A model generated the notes under the pieces. The model did not search any database, was not told the origin of the DNA, and saw only the letters and a program-made list of their open reading frames with translations. Of a stretch of 64,000 bases of DNA, positions 10,560 through 21,364 are shown piece by piece (positions within the stretch are counted from its first letter, which is position 1; every line of letters starts with the position of its first letter). The position numbers and the translations under genes are program-made. Origin of the DNA: Hemileia vastatrix (taxonomy: Eukaryota; Basidiomycota; Pucciniomycetes; Pucciniales; Zaghouaniaceae); contig JASXTE010000002.1 in assembly GCA_030280995.1 (NCBI GenBank), positions 18,165,183 to 18,229,182 of the forward strand, read 5' to 3'.

Positions 10560-10740
10560 AAAATCTTTTATTTTAAATAAAATAAAAAAATAAAAAATAA
10601 TATAAAAAAATAAAAATAAAAAAAAATAAAAAAAAAAAAAATAAATAAATAAAAATAAAAATAAAAAAATAAAAATAAAAATAAAAATAAAAATAAAAAT
10701 AAAAATAAAAAAAAAAATAATAATAAAAAAATAAAAATAA

Positions 10741-10779
<39 letters not shown>

Positions 10780-10797
10780 ATAAATAATAAAAGGTAT
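10560..10797 (+). repeat. A-rich low-complexity tract
   Basis: About 240 bp of AAAAT and poly-A runs on the sense strand. Equivalent tracts lie at the same place in B (47380-47560) and, reversed, in D (60260-60500). It separates the structured region from antisense gene 1. Confidence 0.85.
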
Positions 10798-10877
10798 TTT
10801 AGTTTTAGGTAGTTTAGATGTTTATATTTTATTTTTCAAACATTATTCAAGAAAGCTACATACCAGGAAGAACACCA

Positions 10878-11891
10878 TCAAGGGTTGTTATCTTTTGAAG
10901 AATCGAAATTAGAAAATTTAGAAGGACCTTGATCAATTTCCTGGGATTCGAATCTTATTTCACGGTCACGATAGTGTTGAAGCCAGTTGGCTATTTTAAA
11001 AAGGTCTCTTAACAGTTGCTCTCTCATCCAAGATTCTGATCTATCAGAGGGCGGGTATCGTTGGAAATAAGCGATAAGGTTATTAAAATTAGCAAAAAGC
11101 TTTTCAGACACTAGGTGAATGGGAACTCTAGGGAAGCTTGGATTAGGTTCTGGTAGTTCATAAGCAGAATATGAAATTGGAGAACCGGTGGACGCTTATC
11201 AAATTAAAATATCAGCAAATTAAAACCTGAAGATTAAGAAAATAAAAAGAGACAACTAACCTGTGTCAACACTATCATGATCATAGATAAACGGCTTACT
11301 TGGTAATGGAGTGGGATTTTTTATGTTTAGGAAAGGATTTTTTATTTTTGATAGATGAGGAGGACTGGTGTTGGATTTGGTGTTTGAAGTAGATGTTTTG
11401 GGCCTTTTGGATGATACAAGAGAAGATGAAGACTGCTGGCTATTATAGGACCTTTTGTGCTTCAAGATGTTGGAAGAAGGAGAAGAATTGTTAGAAGGTT
11501 GAAGCATGGCCTTGGGAGCAGCAAGAGTTCTTGGGGGAGTAGCAGCAAGTCTAGATTGGAGAGAAGGACCCAGAGGATTAGGTGATGGAGAAAGATTTAA
11601 ATAGGCTGATGGAGAAAAAGGGATGGGATCTTTAGAGGTTGATGGAATAGGTGGTGGAGTAGAAGGTGAAGAAGAAGGAAGAGGTTTGCAGAAGGCGGCG
11701 AAGCTAGTAGCAGTGATGGGGAAAGAACCAGAGTTCAAGCCAGAACATTTTCTTTTCTTCTCATAGCAGGCTAAACAGGCCCTGTTATAAGTGTGCTTTT
11801 GCCAGTTAAAAGAGAAGATACATTCCCAATGGGTGAAGGCACAGTATTTGCAAGATTGATCAGCTGAAGCAATGAAGTCAGAAGGTTTCAT
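10878..11891 (-). CDS. Antisense gene 1 of element A: twin zinc-cluster protein (splice site damaged)
   Basis: Encoded opposite to the retroelement. Exon 1 is 11891-11261 and exon 2 is 11164-10878, by comparison with the D copy; together they would encode 305 aa. Residues about 10-46 hold C-x2-C-x6-C, 14 residues, then C-x2-C-x6-C with a basic second half (Y-E-K-K-R-K-C), resembling a fungal binuclear zinc cluster. A long Ser/Pro-rich low-complexity middle follows, then a helical C-terminal part in exon 2. In A the exon-2 acceptor reads TG (11166-11165) instead of AG in D, so correct splicing is doubtful. The function is unknown; DNA or RNA binding is an inference. The upstream ATG at 12020 lies in the hairpin array and is less likely. 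Confidence 0.72.
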
Positions 11892-11988
11892 CTTGTTAGG
11901 AGATATTTTTTTTGAAGAAGAAAACTTGAAACTAGGATGAAGAAAGCTGGTGGCAGAATCTGGGTTCAAGGATAGAGAAGTTGTTAGG

Positions 11989-12455
11989 TCCACCAGGACC
12001 TTAAACTGGACTATTATCAAGTGTTGGGTCCACCATGACCTTAAACTGGATTTCTTATCGATTAAATGTTTGGTCCACCATGACTTTAAACTGGTAGTTC
12101 ATTCATTGTTTAGTCCACTATGACTTTAAACTGGAAAATTAATATCTGCAGGATAATTCAACATTCATTGGACCACTATGGCCTTATACTGGATTACTTG
12201 TCGATCAAATGTTTGGTCCACTATGACATTAAACTGGATTATCAAATTTATTCAATCTTTGGTCAAGCCTAGGCCTTACTTAGGAATATATCAAGACATT
12301 TATGCACTTAAACGATCTTTGGTCCACCAAGACCATAAACTGGCAATCGATTATATGTTTGGTCTACCAAGACTTTAAATTGGAATGTCAATCTTGTTTG
12401 GATAACTCAATTCAATCTTTTAATTTATCACTGTCCACTATGACTCTAAACTGGT
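11989..12455 (+). repeat. Hairpin array 2 of element A (GGTC/GACC and AGTC/GACT types)
   Basis: About ten copies of a 4-bp stem, 6-nt loop (mostly CACCAT, CACTAT or CACCAA), complementary stem, then TTAAACTGG. Stems switch between GGTC/GACC and AGTC/GACT with both sides changed together. Clear copies start near 11991, 12030, 12073, 12113, 12214, 12322 and 12362; others are degenerate. The array lies immediately upstream of antisense gene 1 and may form its 5' flank. Confidence 0.85.
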
Positions 12456-13115
12456 TATTTAATTATTTCTGGAATTGGGTGTTGATAAGCTTTAGGAGAC
12501 TAAAATTTTAGGTGGTGATGATGCTAAGGAAAGCATAATGGTTAATTAGGTGAAATTTGTGGCGCTTTAACATGGTCTAAAGTTAATATTATTATTGGAA
12601 GCCTGGCAAAAGTATTTTATGGGTTTGCTGTATAGCAAAGTTTGAAAATTGTGATGAAGGAATCAGAAGTTAGGATGGTAGTTGGATTTTAGGGAATGAT
12701 TTTTTTTAGTGCCTCATAGTTAGGCCATTTTTTTTGGTGTGAAGCTTGGAGGACCTTATGGCGAGATTGGAATCATAGAATTCGGCTCAGTGGGGGGCCC
12801 TATGAGGTTGGAATCAGGAGTATTCGGCTCATAGGAAGATCCACTCTCTCAATGCTGTGACAAGAAGGAAGACTGGTTAATGGGAGTCTGAAGGGATTCA
12901 AACCTTGCTCTCAGTAGTGGAATCATCACAAGATTTATATTATTTTATTTTATGTTATATCAAGCCAGAGAAGAAGAAAGAACGTTTTTTATTATAAAGA
13001 TTTAAAAGAAGACCAGCTAAAACAAATTTATCAAATTACTTTATCGGAAAAGATAATTCTTTTGGAATTGCTCAACCACTTATGCAAAGTCTTACGAATG
13101 GGGACATTCTCGATT
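12456..13115 (+). other. Non-coding spacer before the 3' LTR; gene 2 deleted
   Basis: This matches B 48380-48955 and, reversed, D 58020-58560 and E 30930-31440. It includes a conserved hairpin with a tRNA B-box-like core at 12882-12920 (minus strand GGTTTGAATCCC). Around 13065-13075 the sequence jumps from the end of gene 2 straight to its upstream flank, so the roughly 660 bp of antisense gene 2 seen in B are missing. The junction falls at a short shared TCAAC. Confidence 0.65.
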
Positions 13116-13125
13116 GGAGGGAGGA
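13116..13125 (+). other. Polypurine tract of element A
   Basis: GGAGGGAGGA directly precedes the 3' LTR, as expected for the plus-strand primer. Same sequence in B (49682-49691) and D (57213-57204). Confidence 0.88.
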
Positions 13126-14302
13126 TGTGGTAGCCTAAAGTTTAGTACGGCACCTAAATATGTAAATGGAGTTATTACGGCGTGCAAGATTGGCGTTATT
13201 ATTTTTTTATAAAAGGGTTTTATTTAATTTATTTGAGTTTTAAAATGAAGAAATTGGTCACGAGCGAATGCCTACACGAAAACAATTTATTTTACGGAGA
13301 AAACTTATTTTTACGGTCTGAAAATTTATAAGTATCAAGTCGAGTTACTCAAGAACCTTGGGAAATTTTCCCAGAATTTTTACTATTTTTCTTATATTTT
13401 TAAATGAATTTTAAAGTTTTATAGAAATATTTACGTTTTCAAAAATTACTTAACTTTGATGAATTTCACGGGGTAATTAGAGCTGCGCAGACTACGAAAA
13501 ATAGTTTGGTATGTAAAGGGGAAGTAGCTCTATTATGTGTAATTTTTCTAGATTTTTTATTATAGTTTTAAGGTTCTAAATTGAGTCCGGAAGTCCGGAC
13601 GGACTCCGTTTCGACTCCGTACGGACTCCGTACGGACTCCGCTTTGACTCCGTACGGACTCCGTACGGACTCCGTTCCGACTCCGTACGGACTCCGTACG
13701 GGCTCCGGATTGACTCTGGAAGAGCTCTGGAGGGGAAAACTTAGGCACGTGACTAGGAATACTTAAGCGCTTCTCAAACTCGAAATTGAGAAGGGGGACA
13801 CATCATACAGCTTAATCTTTAACCACCACAGTCTCATTTTTTATTACTCAACAAATTAAAATAACTTGTAATACCCTTATAACATTATTATTTTTTTACA
13901 TAACATTTTAGAAATACAATTCAACAGTTTAAATCACACTTCATATAGGGTATCTTTAGAAAGGTCTTCACCGCTGGGACTTGATTATTGCTGTCTCATA
14001 AAAATTTAAATTATTATAAAAACATAAAAGTCAATCTTTACAGATCTTTCACTGGTACACCTTAATTGTTGTCATCAGTATTTCTTTTATCAACAGCCAC
14101 TTTCTTTAAATCTCAATAAGCGTTAAATATTTTAGAGTTTCATTATTTTTATCAATCGGATCCAAGTAGATTGGTTAGCTTAGTGATTTAGAATTCCCAT
14201 TTTGTTATTTTTTATTGGAAGGACGGGGTTTTCAGCTAAATCCACACATCTCCTCCGGATTCTGCTTACAGCAAGGCGACTGTAAGAGTTTACCTTACCA
14301 TA
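13126..14302 (+). repeat. 3' LTR of element A
   Basis: 1177 bp, apparently identical to 832-2008, followed by the ACAG duplication at 14303-14306. The CCG-TA-CGG array is at about 13583-13709. Confidence 0.95.
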
Positions 14303-14306
14303 ACAG

Positions 14307-15433
14307 TACTACAATTTTTTGTAGTGATTATCCCACATCTGATTCAGGAATATTTTTAAACAATATAAGTTTTTTTTACAAAAGACCTTATCATATCCAA
14401 TATCCCACAAAAAATACAACCTGTTTTTGTATTAAAGCCCGTTAATGATTAAGAAATTGTTAAAATAATTAGATTAGACCCTGGCACAGCTAGATCCATA
14501 CCAACCGACCTAAAGTCTTTTCAATATTGAAAACAATTAAAATAAAATTATGATATCATACTAAATTATGGGCACCAACCATAATTCAGCACTTCTCATT
14601 TGCTCTGCTACAAAATGAGTGCATGTAGCATTTTTCTAACATTGGACTGTTTTTCTTCCTTCCCTCACACCTTTAGTCCAGAATGAAAATTTAGTATGAG
14701 TTTTGGTCAAAATGGTTTGCCAGTGTTATCTGTATGCAATATGAATTCATATTGCATATTTCTATTTATGCATAAAATATACTCGTTAAGCATCATTTTT
14801 TTTGCATTTTTCAATCATTATGCATATTTATGCATATTCATATGCATATTCATTATACAGATTTATATGCATATTAATATATTTTATTCATATACATATA
14901 TGCGCCTTTTTTTTGCATATTCAATATGCATATTTTTAATGCATATTCAATATGCATATTTTTATGCATATTTTATGCATATTTTCATGCATATTCAATA
15001 TGCATATTTTTTATGCATAATCACTATGCATATTTTTATGCATATTTTTTATGCATATATATTCTTCATAGTCATTATGCATACACTTTGGATAGGCATT
15101 TCACATCAATTTTTAGCATGCAATAAGTATCCACCATGCACATTCAAATGGATATGCATCTATATCATACACGCAACATATATTCAAGTTTAATATTTGA
15201 ATACTAAGGTATGCTAAGTGATGTTGTTCAACCTTTTGCCAAACCTGAGATTAACTGATGTTCAATGTGGTTCTTAAGCTCTGCTCAAGGAGGGATTGTT
15301 CTGGATTCAATCTGTGACAGTTTATTTTTTCAATGTTTTTTCATCAGATTTAAAAACATCTTTCTGAAAGTTTCAGGATGGTTTCCCAACAGTTTCCTGA
15401 CAAATTCCTGATATTTTCAAAAAGAGGGAACTG
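14307..15433. repeat. AT-rich flank with ATGCATATT-type array
   Basis: From about 14810 to 15085 the sequence is built of TATGCATA palindromes linked by T-runs (period roughly 12-18 bp). The remainder shows no gene. A long ORF at 14696-15193 is a by-product of this low complexity. Confidence 0.6.
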
Positions 15434-17780
15434 CTAGCAGTTCACCCCCAGATTTCCCATGGTGACAATAGAGAAAAATGAAGAATTTGGCTGAATAAGA
15501 CTCCAATAATCAAGAAAATCAGCTGCCAGTGCTTTAGCAATATGGCTAAGGGTGACAGTATTGAAATTAAATGGAATAGGCCCATAATTATCTATTAAGG
15601 GCTTTAAAATATTAAAGATATAAAAATTAAGGGTTTTCCAGATTTTTACACTGCCTGGATTATTATTATCACTGTATTTTCTAAGGAGGCCAATTTGTGT
15701 TATGAATTCTAAACAGTCTGAAGCTGACACAAGCTGGTGGTCCTGTGAGGATAGAAATAAACCACAAACACCATCAACAAAGTAAAAGGTAAGTGATTGA
15801 TACTTATGGTGTGCATATTCTTGATTCATCTTCTGAATAGAATCATTATGAGACTCATCAAGTTGCTGCATATCTGTCAATTTATTTTTATACCTTGAAA
15901 ATTGTTGTTTCTTGCTTTGAGCTTGAAATATATTTGTAGCAGCCTGTCTAGATTTGAAAATAAATATTGAAATAATGACTTTGATTATTACGTTTCTAAA
16001 TTGGCACAGAGGAGTAATTGAAAAATTCTCAGCAGTTAAGTGTGATTTTGAGCAGTTGAACATATCAGGAACTTTTCTCTTTAGATGTGTAAGGTGGGCT
16101 AAAATATGTGGGGAACAATTAATAGGACAATCTGGATTGAAGTTGGATTCTTCAGAAGGAAGGGTAAACTCTTGAGAATCAAGATAAAGAGATGATGAAA
16201 CAAGGGATGCCAACAAAGAAAGCTGGTGAGCACTTAGGCTAACTAGTCTTGATAGCATGCGTATCATTGATGATTCACGGTGATCAGTCTTCTTAAATGG
16301 AGAAAGATTATTTGAGTTTGGTTCTTCAGCTTTAAAAAATATTTCCAAATTTCCAAAGTTCAAATTATTGACCAACCAGATCTGAAAAGTGTCAACATTG
16401 AGAAAATCCAAAGCTAAAAAAAAAACAAAACAATTACTTATCATAAAATGAATAAAGAAACTTCAAGTAAGTGATACATACAGATTTCATTAATTTTTGT
16501 AAGCATTTCATCATGAGCAGATTTTTTTCATAGAAAATTGAATTTGTGAAAAATTCCTTGTGGCTTTATGAGAGAAATAGAAAAACGGATTTCAAATAAC
16601 TGATCAATTTCTGGCCATTCCCTAAGTACCTTTTGACCATTGATTCTACCTACAAAAAATTGATGAATTTCAGCTATTTGATTCTGTAATTTTGAGTTGC
16701 CAATCATTGTTGGAGTATAAGGAAGGGAATGATTAACAGTTTTAATTAATGATTATAGAGACTGTAGTATTTTTGAGTTTTGATTTTTGATTTTGAAGAT
16801 ATGGCAGCTAGAAGCTGTTTCTTTGAACTTAGAGTATTTTTGTGTGCCTGGCTAGGTGGATAAATTTCTTCATTTGGGGTTTTCTTAACCGCATCAGCAG
16901 AAGTAGCTTCATCATCTTTTTGAGTTAAAGAATATTCATATTTCAAATTTTCATTTTCATTATCATCCTCTTCTACTTCTTCTTCATTAGAGCAAGATTT
17001 GCTACTATTTGAAGCTTTGGATTGATTGTGGTTTTTAGAGCTGGATTGAAAGATTAGAAAAAGATAAGAAATAATAAATTAAAAAGTAAAAAATTTGGAG
17101 ATAGCTTTAAAGCCTAATATAAATTGGTTTGCTATGTTATTCATGAAAGAAATGACATAACCTTTGGACACATATCGGCTAGTTTTTTTTAGATATTTGA
17201 GATGTTAAATAAGAGGAATCCTTGGAAGGAGGAGTTATAGTAGCACTCAAAAAACTAGATCCCCTAGAAAGTCTTATTCTTTTTGAAAGTCAAATAATAG
17301 TCTTATCTCTCTTTTGAGATGTTGATTCATGGCCTTCAGGGTCAGCTATTTCAATATCATCATCCTCTTTGATGATAATGACGTCATTGGGAGGAATGAT
17401 ACCTTTTTCATAAGCTGAATTTGAATAAGTTTTAAAGGAAAAGGGTCAATAATATATAAAACTGAGCTTAAAGAAGTTAATATAAAATAATTGCTTACAT
17501 TTTTCTATTTCATCAATGTATTCAAGTAAATTGTTATATGCATTTGAAATATAAGATGGCAAAGGCTTCTGGCTAAGAGTCGAAAGTAGTTCTTCAGTTT
17601 TTCCTTTAGAAAATTCAAGTATCTTACCATATTGAGATCAGGTAATTTTGGTCCTTTTGTTGGCAAGAGAATGGGGGTGTGGAGACATGCCTAGAGGTGT
17701 TTTTTTCTTGAGTTTGAAGGATTTAAATTGAGGATGCCGATGAGATTTTTTCAAATAAATACTTGGTGCTAATATATCAA
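15434..17780 (-). pseudogene. Decayed multi-exon gene, product unknown
   Basis: A minus-strand gene can be followed through several exons joined by good GT-AG introns: exons near 17760-17490, 17415-17160, 17041-16750, 16735-16465 and 16413-15434. In-frame stops occur in at least three exons (about 17640, 17310 and 16530) and one frame change near 16745. The last exon is a long open frame of about 325 codons that begins after an AG at 16414. The protein is Ser/Lys-rich at the front, then mixed helical; I recognise no domain. It could be a rust-specific host gene family member or cargo of a lost transposon. Confidence 0.5.
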
Positions 17781-19170
17781 ATATATTAATGGAAAAGAAA
17801 AGTTAGTGTGAGGAGATACAAGAGATAAAGTAATAGATCTTACATAAAGGAGGTGTCTGTTTATCATGAGGAATTTTAATGACTTATTACTTGAATAAAA
17901 TAAAAAATTCTTATATCAATGTAATAAAGAGTTAAAAAATATATATTATGATTGGGATTTTCAAGCTGTACTAACACAGATAAATGTGTTATCCAAAAGA
18001 TAATAGTAGTAAAATTAAGGGAAATAAAGGAAATTAGAAATGTGGTACAAAACAAGAGGGTTTATATATTACAAGAAGCAGGGGTTTGATAGGGGATCCT
18101 TTACAAAGGGATCAAGCTAGCAAGCATATTGGAAAATATTCTGATGATAATAATGGGTTTAATAGTGAAAGGAAAGTAGCTAGAAAAAAAAATTGGGGGC
18201 TTTAAAGTATGACAAACAAAGAAAATGTACAATTTGCAATTTGAAAATTGCAAAGGGTAAATTGTTGAGAATGTTAAGTTAACTAATTTAAATATTTAAA
18301 TTAATTTGTAAATATCGACATCATGCAATATGACAAAGGATCTATTATTGGAAATTTTGATGTATTTTTGTGTTATAAAATAAGGGGGACAAAAACAAAG
18401 GAAAAAGATAATTTAAAAAAACGGGATGAAAAAAGTTGTCAATAAATAATATTATATAAAATTATAAAAAGAAATTAATTTATTCTATTATAGGAGCTTG
18501 TTTGGGATGCACTGGAACCCTGCGGCACAAACCTAGTCTAAACTTAGTTAAAGTTAAATTTATATAATAAATCAGAAATAGAAACACTTAAGAATCTTAA
18601 CATATGGATAAAGTATAAAAGTAATTTAAATTATTGTCTTATAAATTTTGATAACCAAGTACCAAAGTCACAATTATTTAAAAGTATTTTACAGATTTGT
18701 ACAAGGTTCTGTACTGTATACATCATTCAAAAGTAATTGATTAAATTTTTCCACTGAGATAACTAAGTTTAAAAAAAACAGATAATGGATATATGTTTCT
18801 AACTTGAGCTATTATTGAATAGGAAAAGTCAAAAAAATATAGCAGGATTAATTAGTGTATTTTTTACATTGATGTAAAACTTGGTTGATAAAATAGTAAA
18901 AACCTTTAAATCAGGACTAAAAAAACAATCAAATCAAATAGAAATATTAGGAATGGGTATTATAAAAATTATAACCAATATCTTATAAATATTGATGGAA
19001 ATAAATTACTAGTAATTGCAAAAAAAATTGTACTCTTTTACTTTAAAATGGAAATATCAACTACTCATAATATACTCAAAATTACCTTCAAATAGATAAA
19101 GGTTTCTTCTATACCAAAAGAAAAAAATAAGGAATATGTAGAAAGTTGATTCCATCAAACTGTTATGAGA
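17781..19170. other. AT-rich, no supported feature
   Basis: No convincing ORF or structured repeat. A TGTTGAGAATG motif near 18263 resembles an LTR start, but no partner copy is present. Confidence 0.4.
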
Positions 19171-20497
19171 AAAAGTGTCCAGAACAAGTTCAGCCAAACT
19201 TGTGCTGGAAACCTTTCCAATTTGAAGATGGTAGGGTGAAAGTTTAGTTAAGAGTAGTGGGGTTCTCCTCATAAAAGTGTCCAGCACTAGTACGGCTGAC
19301 CTTATTCTGGACACTTTTACCTAAAAAAAATTTGATTCCATCAATTTTCTTCACTATATGGGCTGTTTTTTTTGGTTTTCCTTGTAATTTTTAGTCACTG
19401 ATCTTGGTCAAAGTGTCCAGCACAAGTTTGGCAAAACATGTGCTGGAAAATTTTATGAGTAACATTCCACTTCTATTTAATACACATGCACCTTACAAAC
19501 TTCATATTTGAAATGTGTCCAGCACATGTAAGGCTGAACTTGGGCTGGGAACTTTGACCAATACCAGTGACTAAAAATTGCAAGGAAAACCAAAAAAAGT
19601 TCATATAATGAAGATAATTGATGGTAACAATTTTTTTTTAGGTATAAGTGTCCAGCACAAGTTCAGCCGTACTTGTGCTGGACACTTTGGCCAAGACCAG
19701 TGCCTACAAATTGAAAAGAAAACTAAAAAAAATAGCCCATATAATGAAGATAATTGATGGCATCAAATTTTTTTTAGGTAAACATGTCCAGCACAAGTTC
19801 ATCCATACTTGTGCTGGACACTTTTATAATGAACACCTCACTTATCTTACCTAAACCTGCACCCTACCATCTTCAAATAGGAAATGTGTCCATCACAAGT
19901 ATGGCTGAACTTGTGCTGGAAACTTTGACCAAGACCAGTGACTAAAAATTTAAAGGAAAACCAAAAAAAGAGCCCATATAATGAAGATAATTAATGGCAA
20001 CGAATTGTTTTTAAGTAAAAGTGTCCATCACAAGTTCAGCCGTACTTGTGCTGGACAATTTTAAGAGGAACACCTTGCTTCTCTTAAATAAACATGCACC
20101 CTACCATCTTCATATTGTAAATGTGTCCAGAAAAAGTATGGCTGAGCTTGTGCTGGACACTTTGACCAATACCAGTGACTAAAAATTGCAAGGAAAACCA
20201 AAAAAATAGCCCATATAATGGAGATCATTGATGGCATCAAATTTTTTTTAGGTAAAAGTGTCCAGCACAAGTTTGGCCGTACTTGTGCTAGACAATTTTA
20301 TGAGGAACACCTCAATTCTATTAAATAAACTTGCACCCTACCAACTTCATATTAGAAAGTGTCCAACACAAGTTTGGCTGAACTTGTTCTGGACACTTTT
20401 ACCCAAAAATTTAGATAGCATCAATTATCTTCAGTATGTAGGCTTTTTTTTTGCTTTCCTTGAAATAATAAGAGACTTTCCAAGGACAGAGTGTCCA
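19171..20497. repeat. Higher-order satellite of 40-46-bp palindromes
   Basis: Twelve palindromes of the form GTGTCCAGCACAAGT...ACTTGTGCTGGACAC start near 19175, 19277, 19413, 19515, 19648, 19782, 19885, 20021, 20123, 20258, 20359 and 20491. Spacings alternate between about 102 and 135 bp, so the true unit is a dimer of about 237 bp with two different linkers. The last palindrome is cut by element C and resumes at 29094. Small ORFs here are artefacts of the repeat. Confidence 0.85.
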
Positions 20498-21284
20498 TGT
20501 TGATGGGTCTTTTAGGTCTAGAAGGTTCTAAACAGAGGTTTAACAGTGGTGATAGGGGAATTTTAGGATTTCAGAGTTAAGGTACATAATTTGATCTTTT
20601 TATTTTTTTTACTCAAATTTAAGAGGTAATAATATAAAAATATTATTATAATTAATGAGTTAGAAGTACCTGAATGTAAAAAGTAAAACAAAAATAAATA
20701 GTAATAAATATTTAAGTATAGTAAATGTTTTGGTAATGTAAGTAAGTAATGGATCATCAAAAACAACCAGAAAGGGAGGCCTTATATAGGCAAAGGAGAG
20801 ACAAAGCACGGTATTAAAAATCCTAAATACAGTAGTATGAGAGAAGAAATGAATATTCCAGAGAAAAGATTTACAAATAATAAGGTTTTTCCAAAAAGAA
20901 GGTGTCAGAAAGTATATTTACTGTATATGACTTGAATAAATTAATTTATTTAAAATTTACTTTAACCTTCGATTCCAAATAAGTGATTTGAATTTTTTGT
21001 ATATATTTATTTTTGTTTGAATATTAAATTTTTATTTTAATATTAATTTTTTTTCTTTTAACCTGTCATTGAGCACGGTGTTTGAAAATAAAAATATAAG
21101 GGACATTTTAATATTAATTTTTATTATTCACTAACTTTACTCTTTTGTAATTAGTTAATTTATTATAGGTAAATTTAATGTAAATATATTATAATTAATA
21201 ATAAAAATAATAATAATAAGGCGTGGCTTCATCCCAGTAAATAATTAATTATTTTACTGGGTAAGTCTAGCAGCCTGGCTGACA
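20498..21284 (-). repeat. 3' LTR of element C
   Basis: 787 bp, matching 28292-29093 with numerous differences. On the element strand it begins TGTCAGCC after the purine-rich tract AGAGTAAGGGAG (21296-21285). Confidence 0.87.
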
Positions 21285-21364
21285 CTCCCTTACTCTAAAA
21301 AATAATAATAAAAATGCTATGATTTTTTCTTTTTATATTTCTTTGGCAGAGTAGGAAGATTAGA

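Larger units (their letters stand above)
832..14302 (+). mobile_element. Ty3/Gypsy LTR retrotransposon A (complete, pol-defective)
   Basis: A 13.5-kb element in the order LTR, primer binding site, gag-pro, pol, hairpin array 1, structured non-coding region, A-rich tract, antisense gene 1, hairpin array 2, spacer, polypurine tract, LTR. Domain order RT-RNase H-integrase identifies Ty3/Gypsy. Both LTRs are 1177 bp and look identical by eye, implying recent insertion. However, pol contains two in-frame stops and the primer site one mismatch relative to B, so this copy probably moved with proteins supplied by an intact relative. Antisense gene 2, found in B and D, has been deleted. Confidence 0.93.

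Noticed and set aside
12178..12511. Two ORFs of 66-69 aa
   Set aside because: They read through hairpin array 2 in two frames; the same ORFs appear wherever the array does (48086-48410, 58680-58880).
14696..15193. 165-aa His/Tyr/Phe-rich ORF
   Set aside because: Entirely produced by ATGCATATT repeats; no codon bias or domain.
18263..18330. LTR-like start (TGTTGAGAATG)
   Set aside because: No second copy, primer site or polypurine tract that fits within the window.
19057..20503. Several 60-85-aa ORFs
   Set aside because: They cross satellite palindromes on either strand without a consistent frame between repeat units.
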